64,000 nt of DNA. Source: Cupriavidus taiwanensis (GTDB taxonomy: Bacteria > Pseudomonadota > Gammaproteobacteria > Burkholderiales > Burkholderiaceae). Position 1 is the first letter of the stretch, and each line of letters opens with the position of its first letter. Shown piece after piece: positions 19,412-30,149 of this stretch. The position numbers and the translations under genes were made by a program. Under the pieces are notes generated by a model that was given only the letters and a program-made list of their open reading frames with translations, did not search any database and was not told the origin of the DNA. The stretch covers positions 1,007,301 to 1,071,300 of the forward strand of contig NZ_LT984804.1 in the NCBI RefSeq assembly GCF_900250115.1, given 5' to 3'.

Positions 19412-20455
19412 CTAGCCCGGCGCGCCCGGCGGCGCGGTGGTGCCGCGCTGCACCAGCGCGACCGGCATTTCCATGCGGCCCGGCTCGATGCCTTCCTGCA
19501 GCCAGCGCAGCAGCGCCAGCGCGGTCTGCCGGCCCAGTTCGCTGCTTTCCAGCGCAATCGTGGTCAAGGCCGGCGTGAGCTCGGCGGAGATCGGCAGATC
19601 GTCGCAGCCGACGATGGACAACTGCCGCGGCACCTCCAGGCCGATGGCGGCGGCCTCGAACAGGCAGCCGAGCGCGAGCACGTCATTGCCGCAGAAGATG
19701 GCCGTCGGCGTGGCCGGGGCTTGCGCCAGTACCGCGCGCAGGCCGGCCCGGCCGCCGGCGAAGGTGTAGGGCTGCTCGCACACGGCGCCGACAGCCAGCG
19801 GCGCGCGCAGCGCACGCAGCGTGCCGAGGAAGCCTTCGGTGCGCAGCCGCGCGCGGTCGTTGTGGGCGCCGATGCCGGAGATCATGCCGAAGCGACGGTG
19901 GCCCAGGTCGTACAGGTGGCGCGCGGCCTGCGCGCCGATCTCGAAATTGTCGAAGCCGATGCACGGGTACTGGTTCGACAGGGACCAGGTCAGGATGGTG
20001 CGCGTGCCGGATTGCCGCAGCAGCGCCAGCGTGTCCGGGGCATGGTCGGCGCCGACCAGCACCATGGCATCGACTGCGCGCTCGGACAGCGCCCGCACCA
20101 CGTCGGTCTCGGTGTCCGGATCGTAGTTGTGCGAGCCAAGCAGCAACTGGTAGCCGCCGGCCGCCAGCACCTGCTGCATGCCTTGTATCGCGTGGGAAAA
20201 GATGGCGTTGTCCAGCGTCGGCACCACCGCGGCGACGGTGCGCGAGCGGCCGGAGGCCAGCGTGCGCGCCGACGCATCAGGGACATAGCCGAGCGCGTCG
20301 ATGGCCTGGCGCACCCGCAGCAGGGTGTCTTCCCGCACCAGCGAGGGCGATGAGAGGGCGCGCGACACCGTCGCCATCGATACCCCCGCGAGCTTCGCCA
20401 CGTCTTCAAGTCTGGTCCGCCGCACGTTTGCTGTCCTCGTTTGCCGTTGCGCCAT
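19412..20455 (-). CDS. LacI-family transcriptional regulator
   Basis: A 347-residue LacI/GalR-type repressor. The helix-turn-helix and hinge are TRLEDVAKLAGVSMATVSRALSSPSLV followed by LGYVPDASARTLASG, and the C-terminal part is a periplasmic-binding-protein-like sensor domain with GFDNFEIG and FCGNDVLALG. ATG at 20455 is taken as start; a GTG at 20461 is an alternative two codons upstream. It is divergent from an HpsN-like dehydrogenase gene, and two LacI-type palindromes lie between them. It likely represses both directions until a sulfonate or its oxidation product is present (inference). Confidence 0.9.
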   Translation of the reverse strand: MAQRQTRTANVRRTRLEDVAKLAGVSMATVSRALSSPSLVREDTLLRVRQAIDALGYVPDASARTLASGRSRTVAAVVPTLDNAIFSHAIQGMQQVLAAGGYQLLLGSHNYDPDTETDVVRALSERAVDAMVLVGADHAPDTLALLRQSGTRTILTWSLSNQYPCIGFDNFEIGAQAARHLYDLGHRRFGMISGIGAHNDRARLRTEGFLGTLRALRAPLAVGAVCEQPYTFAGGRAGLRAVLAQAPATPTAIFCGNDVLALGCLFEAAAIGLEVPRQLSIVGCDDLPISAELTPALTTIALESSELGRQTALALLRWLQEGIEPGRMEMPVALVQRGTTAPPGAPG

Positions 20456-20567
20456 TGTCACCGATCTGTGCGCTGCACACGACTACGCCGGCAATGGCGC
20501 GCCGCCACGCGCGATGGTCAAGGGAAAACCCTGCCTTGCGCCCAGCGGTTTGCCTACTAAGCTTCTT

Positions 20568-20583
20568 ATGAAAGCGCTTTCAT
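20568..20583. promoter_or_regulatory. LacI-type operator O1, perfect 16-bp palindrome
   Basis: ATGAAAGCGCTTTCAT is a perfect dyad with the central AGCGCT typical of LacI/GalR operators. It lies 113 bases upstream of the lacI-type start and 90 bases before the hpsN-like start. On the minus strand it falls between TTGCAA and a weak TAAGAA hexamer, where it would cover a lacI promoter. Confidence 0.8.
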
Positions 20584-20630
20584 TTGCAACACCCGCTTGA
20601 ACCCGTGGAACGCGATTAGATTTTGCCCTG

Positions 20631-21982
<1,352 letters not shown>

Positions 21983-21983
<1 letters not shown>

Positions 21984-22777
21984 TGATGGCGCCCTTGCAG
22001 CATGCGGCCGAAGGTCGCGGACCCGGACCCGATCTGCGCGGCAGGCAGGCGCTGGTGACCGGCGGCAGTTCCGGCATTGGCGAGAGCCTGGCCGAGGCAC
22101 TGGGCCGGGCCGGCGCCAGGGTAGTGCTGGCGGCGCGTCGCCTGCCGCAACTCGATGCCGCGGCGTCGCGGCTCGATGCCATGGGCATCGCCGTCGACAC
22201 GCAGGCGCTGGACGTGTCCGACCTCGATGCCATAGCCGCCGCCGCCGCGGCCTTGCAGCGCCGCTGCGGCATCATCGATATCCTGGTGAATGCCGCGGGC
22301 ATGAACCTGCGCGAGCCGTTTGGCAGCGTCACGCCGGCATCATGGCGGCTGCAACTGGACACGCATCTCGGCGCTCCGTTCTTCCTGACGCAGGCGCTGG
22401 CGCCCGCGATGCAGGCGCAAGGCTGGGGGCGCGTGCTCAACCTGGCTTCGCTGCAGTCGTACCGGGCCTTCGCCAACAGCGCGCCCTACGGCGCGGCGAA
22501 GGGCGGCATCGTCCAGCTGACGCGCGCCATCGCCGAGGCGTGGTCGCCGCACGGCATCACCTGCAATGCGATCGGCCCGGGTTTTTTCCCCACCGCGCTG
22601 ACCGGGCCCGTGTTCGCCGACGCCGCGCTGGCGCAGCACCATGCCACGCGCACCTGCATCGGCCGCAACGGCGCGTTGCCGGACCTGCACGGACTGGCCG
22701 CGTTCCTGGCCAGCGACATGGCCGCGTATATCACCGGGCAGACCTTCATGGTCGACGGGGGCTACACGGCAAGATGA
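21983..22777 (+). CDS. SDR-family oxidoreductase, candidate HpsO/HpsP-type dehydrogenase
   Basis: A 264-residue classical short-chain dehydrogenase with TGGSSGIG at residues 26-33, the NAAG motif and a YGAAK catalytic pair. It begins one base before the end of the hpsN-like gene (alternative start ATG at 21986). In the known dihydroxypropanesulfonate pathway two 2-dehydrogenases of different families interconvert the substrate enantiomers before HpsN acts. This SDR and the zinc alcohol dehydrogenase at 24311 are the natural candidates. That role is inferred from context, not from unique residues. Confidence 0.85.
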
Positions 22778-22872
22778 CCGCCGCCGCGGGGCGCATCGAT
22801 GCCCCGCGCGGTGACCGATATTCAGAGCGCGCTACGCGCCGCCACGGGGACCAGACCCGACAGGAGACCAGC

Positions 22873-24237
22873 ATGACGAGACAGCTATCGGCGCAGCCGC
22901 CGGCGCAAGACCCCCGACACAAGCTGAGGAAGATCGTGACCTCGAGCACGATCGGCGCGATGGTGGAGTGGTACGACTTCTTCCTCTACGGCGTGGTCGC
23001 CGGCCTGGTGTTCAACAGGCTGTACTTCCCGTCGACCGACCCGGTGGTCGGCACGCTGCTGGCCTACGCCACCTTCGCCGCCGGCTTTGTCGCGCGCCCG
23101 CTGGGCGGCGTGATCTTCGGCCATTTCGGCGATACGCTGGGGCGCAAGCGCATGCTGGTGCTGACGCTGATGATCATGGGCATCGCCACCACCGCCATAG
23201 GCCTGATCCCGACCTATGACCAGATCGGCATCTGGGCGCCGGTGTTGCTGCTGTTGTGCCGGATCGCGCAGGGCATCGGCCTGGGCGGCGAATGGGGCGG
23301 CGCCGTGCTGATGACGTTCGAGAGCGCGCCGCCGGGCCGCCGCGGCTTCTTCGCCAGCCTGCCGCAGACCGGCATGTCGCTGGGGCTGGTGCTGGCCAGC
23401 GGCGTGATCGCGCTGCTGTCGCTGATGCTGTCGGACCAGGACTTCCTGGCATGGGGCTGGCGCATCGCCTTCCTGCTGAGTGCGGTGATGGTGTTTATCG
23501 GCTCGTACATGCGCTCGCACGTCGAGGAGTCGCCGGAATTTGCGGCGGCCCGGCGCCAGCCGCAGCGCAACCAGCCGGCGGCGCACGGCCTGCCGTTCAT
23601 CGCCATGCTGCGCCAGTACCCCGGCGTGGTGCTGGCGTGCATGGGCGCGCGCTTTATCGACGGTGTCTTCTTCAACGTCTTCGGCGTGTTCTCGCTCGCC
23701 TACCTGACCCAGACGCTGAAGCTCTCGCGCAACGAGGCGCTGCTGGGCGTGCTGCTGGGTGCCGGCGTGATGACGCTGTTCATCCCGCTGTGGGGTGCCG
23801 TGTCCGATCGCCTCGGGCGGCCGCTGGTCTACGGCACCGGCGCGCTGATGGCGGGGCTGTCGGCGTTTCCCGCGTTCTGGCTGATGCAGCATTCGGGCGG
23901 CAACGTGCTGCTGGTGTGGGCGGCCATCATCATTCCGTTCGGCATCTTCCATGCCGCCGTGTTCGGCACCATGTCGTCGATGTTCTCGGAGGTATTCGAT
24001 GCGCGCGTGCGCTATACCGGCATTTCCTTCGTCTATCAGTTCGCGGGCGTGTTCGCCGGCGGCCTGACGCCGATCATCGCCACCTGGCTGAATGCGCGGG
24101 CCGGCGGCGAGCCCTGGTACCTGTGCGGCTACGTGCTGGCGATCGGCGTGCTCAGCGCGACCTGCACGCTGTGGATCGGCCGGCGCTCCGCCCCGGCGGG
24201 CGCGCACGCGCTGGCAACGTCCAAGGCGGGCGCCTGA
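22873..24237 (+). CDS. MFS transporter, metabolite:H+ symporter (MHS) family
   Basis: A 454-residue permease of the MHS family (ShiA/ProP type). The signatures are MVEWYDFFLYG in the first helix, RPLGGVIFGHFGDTLGRKRMLV between helices 2 and 3, and GIGLGGEWGGAVLM later. The leader GGAGACC precedes the ATG at 22873. It sits between the SDR and the alcohol dehydrogenase of the predicted dihydroxypropanesulfonate operon and is the likely importer of that sulfonate, by analogy with the major facilitator of the known cluster. A paralogue of the same family lies at 62129. Confidence 0.88.
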   Translation: MTRQLSAQPPAQDPRHKLRKIVTSSTIGAMVEWYDFFLYGVVAGLVFNRLYFPSTDPVVGTLLAYATFAAGFVARPLGGVIFGHFGDTLGRKRMLVLTLMIMGIATTAIGLIPTYDQIGIWAPVLLLLCRIAQGIGLGGEWGGAVLMTFESAPPGRRGFFASLPQTGMSLGLVLASGVIALLSLMLSDQDFLAWGWRIAFLLSAVMVFIGSYMRSHVEESPEFAAARRQPQRNQPAAHGLPFIAMLRQYPGVVLACMGARFIDGVFFNVFGVFSLAYLTQTLKLSRNEALLGVLLGAGVMTLFIPLWGAVSDRLGRPLVYGTGALMAGLSAFPAFWLMQHSGGNVLLVWAAIIIPFGIFHAAVFGTMSSMFSEVFDARVRYTGISFVYQFAGVFAGGLTPIIATWLNARAGGEPWYLCGYVLAIGVLSATCTLWIGRRSAPAGAHALATSKAGA

Positions 24238-24310
24238 CCGGTTTCCCGCGGGCGGCACGCGCCGCCTCTCCGTGCCGTTCCCCCTCCCAATGTCTTCTAC
24301 TGGCAAAGCC

Positions 24311-25324
24311 ATGAAAGCCATCGTCTATACCGAACCCAATGCCGTCGCGGTCCTGGAGCGCGACATGCCGGCCCTGGCGCCCGGCGAAGCCCTGCTGCGC
24401 ATCGACGCCAGCGGTATCTGCGGCTCCGACCTGCACGCGTATCACGGCCACGATCCGCGGCGCAAGCCAGGCCTGGTGCTTGGCCACGAGTTTGCCGGCA
24501 CGGTGGTGGCCTCGTCGGACCCGAGCCTGCTGCCGGTCGGCCAGCGCGTGACCGCCAACCCGCTGGTGACCTGCGGCCATTGCGACTATTGCCTGCAAGG
24601 CCGCGACAACCTGTGCGCCAACCGCGGCATGGTCGGCATGAGCCGGCCGGGCGCGTTGTCCGAGTACCTGGCGATCCCGCTTCGTTGCGCGATTCCCATT
24701 CCAGACGCGCTCGCCAGCGTCAGCGCCGCGCTGGCCGAGCCCGCGGCCACCGCGCTGCATGCGGTCAACCTGGCCATGCGCGCCATGGCCAGGCCGCTGC
24801 CGGAGGCGCGCGTGCTGGTGATCGGCGGCGGGGCGATCGGCATGCTGGCCGCCGCGCTGGTGCGCTCGTATGGCTGCAGCCAGGTCCGCGTGGCCGAGAC
24901 CAATGCGCTGCGCCGCGCGTCCGTGACGCGGCACCTGGGCTGCGAGGCGGTGGACCCGCTGGCGGGGCCGCCGCCGGATTCCGCCTTCGACGTGGTGATC
25001 GATGCGGTGGGCGCCGGACCGACGCGCAAGCTTGCCATCGCCGCCGCGCGGCCCGGCGGCGTGGTCATGCATATCGGCCTGCAGGACTGGGCCAGCGAGA
25101 TCGACATGCGCAAGCTGACGCTGGCCGAGCTGACCTTGCTCGGCACCTACACCTACACCATGGCTGACCTGCGCGCCACCGTGGCGGCGCTGGAGCAAGG
25201 CTGCTTCGGCACGCTGGCATGGGTCGAGACGCGCGCGCTGGCCGACGGCCCGGCTGCCTTTGCCGACCTGGCCGCGGGCCGCGTTGCCGCCGGCAAGGTG
25301 GTGCTGGTCCCCGAACCCGCCTGA
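24311..25324 (+). CDS. Zinc-dependent alcohol dehydrogenase, candidate HpsO/HpsP-type
   Basis: A 337-residue zinc-containing medium-chain dehydrogenase. Catalytic zinc ligands appear in GICGSDLHAYHG and LGHEFAGTV; the structural zinc site is the four-cysteine lobe CGHCDYCLQGRDNLC. The Rossmann motif is VIGGGAIG. ATG at 24311 gives the normal family N-terminus; an ATG at 24290 would add seven residues, and neither has a strong ribosome-binding site. It closes the LacI-controlled group and is a candidate dihydroxypropanesulfonate 2-dehydrogenase (inference). The sulfo-lyase operon begins after it with its own promoter. Confidence 0.85.
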   Translation: MKAIVYTEPNAVAVLERDMPALAPGEALLRIDASGICGSDLHAYHGHDPRRKPGLVLGHEFAGTVVASSDPSLLPVGQRVTANPLVTCGHCDYCLQGRDNLCANRGMVGMSRPGALSEYLAIPLRCAIPIPDALASVSAALAEPAATALHAVNLAMRAMARPLPEARVLVIGGGAIGMLAAALVRSYGCSQVRVAETNALRRASVTRHLGCEAVDPLAGPPPDSAFDVVIDAVGAGPTRKLAIAAARPGGVVMHIGLQDWASEIDMRKLTLAELTLLGTYTYTMADLRATVAALEQGCFGTLAWVETRALADGPAAFADLAAGRVAAGKVVLVPEPA

Positions 25325-25369
25325 GTCGGCGGGGCGAGCCCCCCAGGGTGCCGCAGGCATCAGTTGAAA

Positions 25370-25383
25370 TTCATATATATGAG
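25370..25383. promoter_or_regulatory. Candidate GntR operator upstream of suyA promoter
   Basis: TTCATATATATGAG contains a perfect 12-bp dyad (TCATATATATGA at 25371-25382). It shares 11 of 14 bases with the element at 30083-30096 in front of the GntR gene. It lies four bases upstream of the -35 hexamer of the suyA promoter. Confidence 0.6.
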
Positions 25384-25387
25384 TTGG

Positions 25388-25416
25388 TTGACATGGATGA
25401 ATACACCGCCTAACAT
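25388..25416 (+). promoter_or_regulatory. Sigma-70 promoter for the suyAB operon
   Basis: TTGACA (25388-25393), a 17-bp spacer and TAACAT (25411-25416) form a near-consensus housekeeping promoter. Transcription would start about 30 bases before the suyA ATG at 25451. It is the best -35/-10 pair I found in the window. Confidence 0.7.
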
Positions 25417-25450
25417 GACATCACGCATGACCCACAGAGAGGAGACAACG

Positions 25451-25732
25451 ATGATTCACGTAGTGCTTCATGACGCCAAGGACACCGTCGCGGTGGCCGT
25501 GGTGGAAGGGATCCAGCCGGGCACCCAGCTCAACGCCTGGATCATGGACGAAGACAAGGTCGTGACGGTGACCGCCCTGCAGCCGATTCCCATCGGGCAC
25601 AAGGTGGCGCTGCGCGACATGGATGTGAACGAGACGGTCTACAAGTACGGCATCGATATCGGCAAGGTGGTCGCGCCGATCAAGGCCGGCGAACACGCCC
25701 ACGTTCACAACATCAAGACCAAGCGCTGGTAA
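25451..25732 (+). CDS. suyA: (R)-sulfolactate sulfo-lyase small subunit-like (UxaA N-terminal/SAF domain)
   Basis: A 93-residue SAF-domain protein, the small subunit of the UxaA (altronate dehydratase) superfamily. Visible landmarks are the central IPIGHKVAL and the C-terminal [10 protein letters not shown]. With the next gene it matches SuyAB, which releases sulfite from (R)-3-sulfolactate and gives pyruvate. The leader GGAGACA (25441-25447) and a sigma-70 promoter precede it. The alternative is altronate or galactarate dehydratase, but the following two sulfolactate-dehydrogenase homologues and the HpsN-like gene favour the sulfonate role. Confidence 0.82.
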   Translation: MIHVVLHDAKDTVAVAVVEGIQPGTQLNAWIMDEDKVVTVTALQPIPIGHKVALRDMDVNETVYKYGIDIGKVVAPIKAGEHAHVHNIKTKRW

Positions 25733-25734
25733 GC

Positions 25735-25751
25735 CAGGCGCGCCGCGCCTG
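25735..25751. repeat. Hairpin between suyA and suyB
   Basis: CAGGCGC, loop GCC, GCGCCTG directly follow the suyA stop codon. There is no T-run, so it is not an obvious terminator. It may act as an RNA processing or stability element that adjusts the ratio of the two subunits (inference). Confidence 0.4.
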
Positions 25752-25803
25752 TGTCCGCCCACGCTTCCATCCCGCTTCCATCCCGCTTGCAAGGATCCAC
25801 GTC

Positions 25804-26979
25804 ATGTCCGTGATCGACCAAAACACCACCTTCCGGGGCTACCGCCGCGACAATGGCCGCGTCGGCGTGCGCAACCACGTCATCATCCTGCCGCTGGACG
25901 ACCTGTCCAACGCCGCCGCCGAGGCGGTCGCCGTCGCGATCAAGGGCACCATGGCGATTCCCCATCCGTACGGCCGCCTGCAGTTCGGGCCGGACCTCGA
26001 CCTGCATTTCCGCACGCTGATCGGCGCCGGCAGCAACCCCAACGTCGCCGCGGTGGTGGTGATCGGCATCGAGGACGGCTGGACCAAGAAGGTGGTCGAC
26101 GGCATCGCCCAGACCGGCAAGCCGGTGGTCGGCTTCGGCATCGAGGGCCACGGCGACCACGACACCATCATGCGCGCCTCGAAGGCGGCGCGCGAGTTCG
26201 TGCAGTACGCCACCGCGCTGCACCGCGTCGAGTGCCCGATCAACGAGTTGTGGGTCTCGACCAAGTGCGGCGAATCGGACACCACCTCGGGCTGCGGCGC
26301 CAATCCGACCGTCGGCAACGCCTTCGACAAGCTGCATCCGCTCGGCACCACGCTGGTGTTCGGCGAGACCTCGGAGCTGACCGGCGGCGAGCATATCGTC
26401 GCGGCGCGCTGCGCCAGCGACGAGGTGCGCCACCAGTTCATGGCGATGTTCGAGCGCTACCAGGGCATGATCGACCGCTGGAAGACGTCGGACCTGTCCG
26501 AGTCGCAGCCGACCAAGGGCAATATCGCCGGCGGCCTCACCACCATCGAAGAGAAGGCGCTGGGCAATATCCAGAAGATCGGCAAGAAGTGCACCGTCGA
26601 CGGCGTGCTCGACAAGGCCGAGGCGCCGACGCATCCGGGCCTGTGGTTCATGGACTCGTCTTCGGCCGCGGCCGAGATGGTCACGCTGTGCGCGGCCGCC
26701 GGCTACGTGGTCCATTTCTTCCCGACCGGGCAGGGCAACGTGATCGGCAACCCCATTGTCCCGGTGATCAAGCTGTGCGCCAACCCCCGCACTGTGCGCC
26801 TGATGAGCGAGCACATGGACGTCGACTGCTCGGGCCTGCTGCAGCGCGAGCAGACCCTGGACCAGACCGGCGACAAGCTGCTGGAATGCATGCTGGCCAC
26901 GGTCAACGGCCGCTGGACCGCGGCCGAGGCGCTCGGCCACCGCGAGTTCGTGCTGACCCGCATCCACGAGTCGGCATGA
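25804..26979 (+). CDS. suyB: (R)-sulfolactate sulfo-lyase large subunit-like (UxaA family)
   Basis: A 391-residue UxaA-family lyase. Strong family stretches are [14 protein letters not shown] near the N-terminus, [39 protein letters not shown] and [18 protein letters not shown]. From memory these resemble SuyB of Paracoccus and relatives closely. The enzyme cleaves the C-S bond of (R)-sulfolactate to pyruvate and sulfite in the cytoplasm. It follows suyA by 71 bases, and its last codons overlap the next gene (ATGATG at 26976). Altronate dehydratase remains the alternative. Confidence 0.85.
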   Translation: MSVIDQNTTFRGYRRDNGRVGVRNHVIILPLDDLSNAAAEAVAVAIKGTMAIPHPYGRLQFGPDLDLHFRTLIGAGSNPNVAAVVVIGIEDGWTKKVVDGIAQTGKPVVGFGIEGHGDHDTIMRASKAAREFVQYATALHRVECPINELWVSTKCGESDTTSGCGANPTVGNAFDKLHPLGTTLVFGETSELTGGEHIVAARCASDEVRHQFMAMFERYQGMIDRWKTSDLSESQPTKGNIAGGLTTIEEKALGNIQKIGKKCTVDGVLDKAEAPTHPGLWFMDSSSAAAEMVTLCAAAGYVVHFFPTGQGNVIGNPIVPVIKLCANPRTVRLMSEHMDVDCSGLLQREQTLDQTGDKLLECMLATVNGRWTAAEALGHREFVLTRIHESA

Positions 26980-27914
26980 TGAAGCGCATCTGCATCAGCG
27001 AGTTCATGGACCCGGCCGCGGTGCAGGCGCTGAGCGCCGGCTTCGACCTGCGCTACGAGCCGGGCTGGGTCGATCGCCGCGGCGAGCTGCTCGAGATCCT
27101 GGACGGGGCGCACGCGCTGGTGGTGCGCAACCGCACCCAGGTGGACGCGGCGCTGCTGGCGAGCGCGCCGGCCTTGCGGGTGGTGGGGCGGCTCGGCGTC
27201 GGGCTGGACAATATCGACGTCGCCGCCTGCCGTGATCGCGGCATCCGCGTGATTCCCGCCGCTGGCGCCAATGCGCGCTCGGTGGCGGAATACGTGGTGA
27301 CCACGGCCGCCGTGCTGCTGCGCGGCGCCTATCTGTCCAGCGCCGAGGTGGCGGACGGCCAGTGGCCGCGTGCCAGGCTGTCGGAGGGCAGGGAGGCGCT
27401 GGGCAAGACGCTGGGCCTGATCGGGTTTGGCGACATCGGCCGCCACACCGCGGCGCTTGCGCGCGCCTTCGGCATGTCGGTGATCGCCTGCGATCCGATG
27501 CTGCCGGCCGACGATCCGGTCTGGTCCGCCACCGGCGTGGCCTGCGTGCCGCTCGATGCGCTGCTGGCGCAGGCCGACGCGGTCAGCCTGCACGTGCCGC
27601 TCGTCGCGGCGACGCGCAACCTGATCGATGTCGGCCGCCTCGCGGCGATGAAGTCCGGCGCGGTGCTGATCAATACCGCGCGCGGCGGCGTGGTCGATGA
27701 GGCGGCGCTGGCCGACGCGCTGCGGGCCGGGCACCTGGCCGGCGCCGCGCTGGACGTGTTCGACAGCGAGCCCCTGGCCGCGGGCAGCGCGCTGCAGGGC
27801 GTGCCCAACCTGATCCTGACGCCGCATGTGGGCGGCGTGACGCGCGAAGCCAATGCGCGCGTATCGATGATGATTGCGCGCGAGGTGCGGCAAGCGCTGG
27901 AGCAGATGCCATGA
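26976..27914 (+). CDS. slcC: D-2-hydroxyacid dehydrogenase, (S)-sulfolactate dehydrogenase-like
   Basis: A 312-residue enzyme of the phosphoglycerate dehydrogenase family. The Rossmann motif is [14 protein letters not shown], followed by [14 protein letters not shown] with the catalytic arginine region and [12 protein letters not shown] with the active-site histidine. It overlaps suyB by four bases and the next dehydrogenase by four bases. Together with the ComC-like neighbour it matches the pair SlcC/ComC that racemises sulfolactate through sulfopyruvate so that only the R form reaches SuyAB. The sulfolactate assignment rests on context. A second start codon at 26979 is possible. Confidence 0.82.
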   Translation: MMKRICISEFMDPAAVQALSAGFDLRYEPGWVDRRGELLEILDGAHALVVRNRTQVDAALLASAPALRVVGRLGVGLDNIDVAACRDRGIRVIPAAGANARSVAEYVVTTAAVLLRGAYLSSAEVADGQWPRARLSEGREALGKTLGLIGFGDIGRHTAALARAFGMSVIACDPMLPADDPVWSATGVACVPLDALLAQADAVSLHVPLVAATRNLIDVGRLAAMKSGAVLINTARGGVVDEAALADALRAGHLAGAALDVFDSEPLAAGSALQGVPNLILTPHVGGVTREANARVSMMIAREVRQALEQMP

Positions 27915-28933
27915 GCCGGATTGCGTTGCAGGAACTGGAGCGCGTGGCCGCCGCGGGCCTGCGTCGGGCCGGGGCCAGCGCCCTGCAGGCCGGGGCCACG
28001 GCGGCGGCGCTGGTGCGGGCCGATGCCGCGGGTCTGCCGTCGCACGGGGTCTCGCGCGTGCCGATGTACGTGGCACACCTGCGCCATGACCGCGTCGACG
28101 GCAACGCCGAACCGACGCTGCAGGGCACGCGCGCCAGCGCCGTGCTGGTCGACGCGCGCTGCGGCTTTGCCTTCGCGGCGTGCGACCTGGCCATCGCCGA
28201 GGCCGTGGCGCGCGCGCGCGCAAGCGGCGTCGGCGTGGCCGCGGTCACCAACAGCCACCACTTCGGCGCCGCCGCGCTGCCGCTGGACGCCGTGGCGCGC
28301 GCCGGCATGGTCGGCATCGCCATGGGCAATTCGCCCGCCGCCATGCCGGCGTGGGGTGGCAAGCGGCCGCTGTTCGGCACCAACCCGATTGCCGCGGCAT
28401 TCCCGCGCCAGGGCCACGCGCCGGTGGTGATCGACCTGTCGCTGTCGGAAGTCGCGCGCGGCAAGATCATGGTGGCGGCGAAGCAGGGCAAGCCGATTCC
28501 GCCCGGATGGGCGCTGGATGAGGCCGGCCAGCCGACCACCGACGCCCAGGCCGCGCTGCGCGGCTCGATGCTGCCGGCGGGCGGCGTCAAGGGCGCGATG
28601 CTGGCGTTGCTGGTGGAACTGCTGGTGACGTCGCTGGCCGGGGCGCAGTTCGGCGCCGAGGCCGATTCCTTCTTCAGCGATGCCGGCAACCGTCCGCGCA
28701 TCGGCCAGCTGTTTTTCGTGCTCGACCCGGGCGCCTTCGCCGGCTCGCAGGTCTACGCCGCGCGCGTCGAAGCGCTGCTGGCGGCGATGCTGGCAGACGA
28801 GGGCACGCGCCTGCCCGGCGCCCGCCGCGAAACCGCGCAGGCGCACGCAGCCGCGTGCGGCGTCGAGGTGCCCGACGGGCTATGGCGCGAACTGCAATCG
28901 CTTGCGGGCGTGGAGGTCGGCGCGCCGCACTGA
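27911..28933 (+). CDS. comC: Malate/lactate dehydrogenase family, (R)-sulfolactate dehydrogenase-like
   Basis: A 340-residue member of the Ldh2/malate dehydrogenase (non-Rossmann) family. LPSHGVSRVPMYV, NSHHFGAAALPLD and FGTNPIAAAFPR are the expected substrate and cofactor segments. ComC is a (R)-sulfolactate:NAD(P) oxidoreductase known from coenzyme M synthesis and from bacterial sulfolactate degradation. Here it follows an SlcC-like gene with a four-base overlap and precedes a Bug receptor. A lactate or ureidoglycolate dehydrogenase of the same family is the alternative if the cluster handles another acid. Confidence 0.82.
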   Translation: MSRIALQELERVAAAGLRRAGASALQAGATAAALVRADAAGLPSHGVSRVPMYVAHLRHDRVDGNAEPTLQGTRASAVLVDARCGFAFAACDLAIAEAVARARASGVGVAAVTNSHHFGAAALPLDAVARAGMVGIAMGNSPAAMPAWGGKRPLFGTNPIAAAFPRQGHAPVVIDLSLSEVARGKIMVAAKQGKPIPPGWALDEAGQPTTDAQAALRGSMLPAGGVKGAMLALLVELLVTSLAGAQFGAEADSFFSDAGNRPRIGQLFFVLDPGAFAGSQVYAARVEALLAAMLADEGTRLPGARRETAQAHAAACGVEVPDGLWRELQSLAGVEVGAPH

Positions 28934-28989
28934 TTTCCTCACCACGGACCCACGCCAGATGGGCCGGCCACAATTACCGGAGACAAACC

Positions 28990-30012
28990 ATGGATAGACG
29001 CTTGATGTGCGGCGCGCGCAGGCAACTGAACCGCGTGCTGCTAGCCTTGTCAGTTGTATCGGCCTTCGCCGCGCTGGCGCCCCGGCCCGCCGCCGCGCAG
29101 GACGGCAACGATGCCGCGGCCGCTGACTATCCGGGCAAGCCGATCCGGTACGTGGTGCCGTTCGCTGCCGGCGGCCTGACCGACATCATGGCGCGCATGG
29201 TCGGCCACCAGCTCTCCGAAGAATGGAAGAAGCCCATCGTGGTGGACAACCGCCCCGGCGGCAATGCCAACATCGGCGCCGAGCAGGTCGCCAAGGCCCC
29301 GCCCGACGGCTACACCTGGCTGGCGGTCACGCTGACGCACGCGTCCAACGTGACCCTGTTTCCCAGGCTGCCGTTCAGCATGCAGAAGGACCTGGTGCCG
29401 GTGGCGCGCATCGCCTCGTCGCCGATGATGGTGGTGGTGCCGGCCAGCTCGCCGATCAAGTCGATGAAAGACCTGGCCGCGGCGGCGCAGAAGTCGAAGC
29501 TCAACGCCGGCTCGAGCGGCAACGGCACCCCGCCGCACCTGACCCTGGCCCTGTTCGAAAGCCAGACCCGCACCAGCTTTACCCATGTGCCGTACAAGGG
29601 CGGGGCGCCGTCGATGACCGACCTGATCGGCGGCCAGATCGACGTGGTCTTCTCCAACTTTCCCGAGTCGCTTGCCTATGTGAAAGGCGGCAAGCTGCGC
29701 GCGCTGGCCGTGACCACGCGCGAGCGCCATCCGCTGCTGCCCGACGTGCCCACCGTGGCCGAGGCCGGCTATCCGGAACTGATCGTCGAGAACTGGACCG
29801 GCCTGATGATGCCGGCCGGCACGCCCCGGCCGATCGTCGACAAGGTGGCCGCCGCGGTCGCGCGCATGCTGTCCGCCGAGTCGGTGCGCGGGCGCATCGT
29901 TGCCGCCGGCTTCAGTCCCGCGGCCGGCGCGACGCCCTTCGCCGATTACTTCAGCGGCGAGGTGACGCGCTGGGCCCGGCTGATCGAGGAGAAGCACATC
30001 CGGGTCGAATAG
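28990..30012 (+). CDS. Bug/TctC-family receptor, candidate sulfolactate binding protein
   Basis: A 340-residue periplasmic receptor with a signal peptide (cleavage near PAAAQ, residue 37) and the motifs VVPFAAGGLTDIMARMV, NRPGGNANIGAEQVAKAPPDGYT and VPYKGGAPS. GGAGACA at 28979-28985 sets the start. Sulfolactate degraders are known to use tripartite tricarboxylate transporters (SlcHFG) with such a receptor, so this may be an SlcH-like protein. The membrane subunits are not in the window. It is the last gene of the suy-slc operon. Confidence 0.85.
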   Translation: MDRRLMCGARRQLNRVLLALSVVSAFAALAPRPAAAQDGNDAAAADYPGKPIRYVVPFAAGGLTDIMARMVGHQLSEEWKKPIVVDNRPGGNANIGAEQVAKAPPDGYTWLAVTLTHASNVTLFPRLPFSMQKDLVPVARIASSPMMVVVPASSPIKSMKDLAAAAQKSKLNAGSSGNGTPPHLTLALFESQTRTSFTHVPYKGGAPSMTDLIGGQIDVVFSNFPESLAYVKGGKLRALAVTTRERHPLLPDVPTVAEAGYPELIVENWTGLMMPAGTPRPIVDKVAAAVARMLSAESVRGRIVAAGFSPAAGATPFADYFSGEVTRWARLIEEKHIRVE

Positions 30013-30082
30013 CGGCGCGTGCCGGCGCCGCGCGCGGAAACGCCGGCCTGCGGGCGTGGCGGCCGGCTTTAGTATGATTCGT

Positions 30083-30096
30083 CTTATCTATATGAG
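30083..30096. promoter_or_regulatory. Candidate GntR operator upstream of gntR-type gene
   Basis: CTTATCTATATGAG is an imperfect dyad and differs from the element at 25370-25383 at only three of 14 positions. It lies 53 bases before the GTG of the GntR gene, which suggests autoregulation plus control of suyA by the same protein. Confidence 0.55.
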
Positions 30097-30149
30097 TCAG
30101 TCATGGATCGGCCGGCCGCCCCGCAGGCGGCGTTGCAAAGGACATTAAC

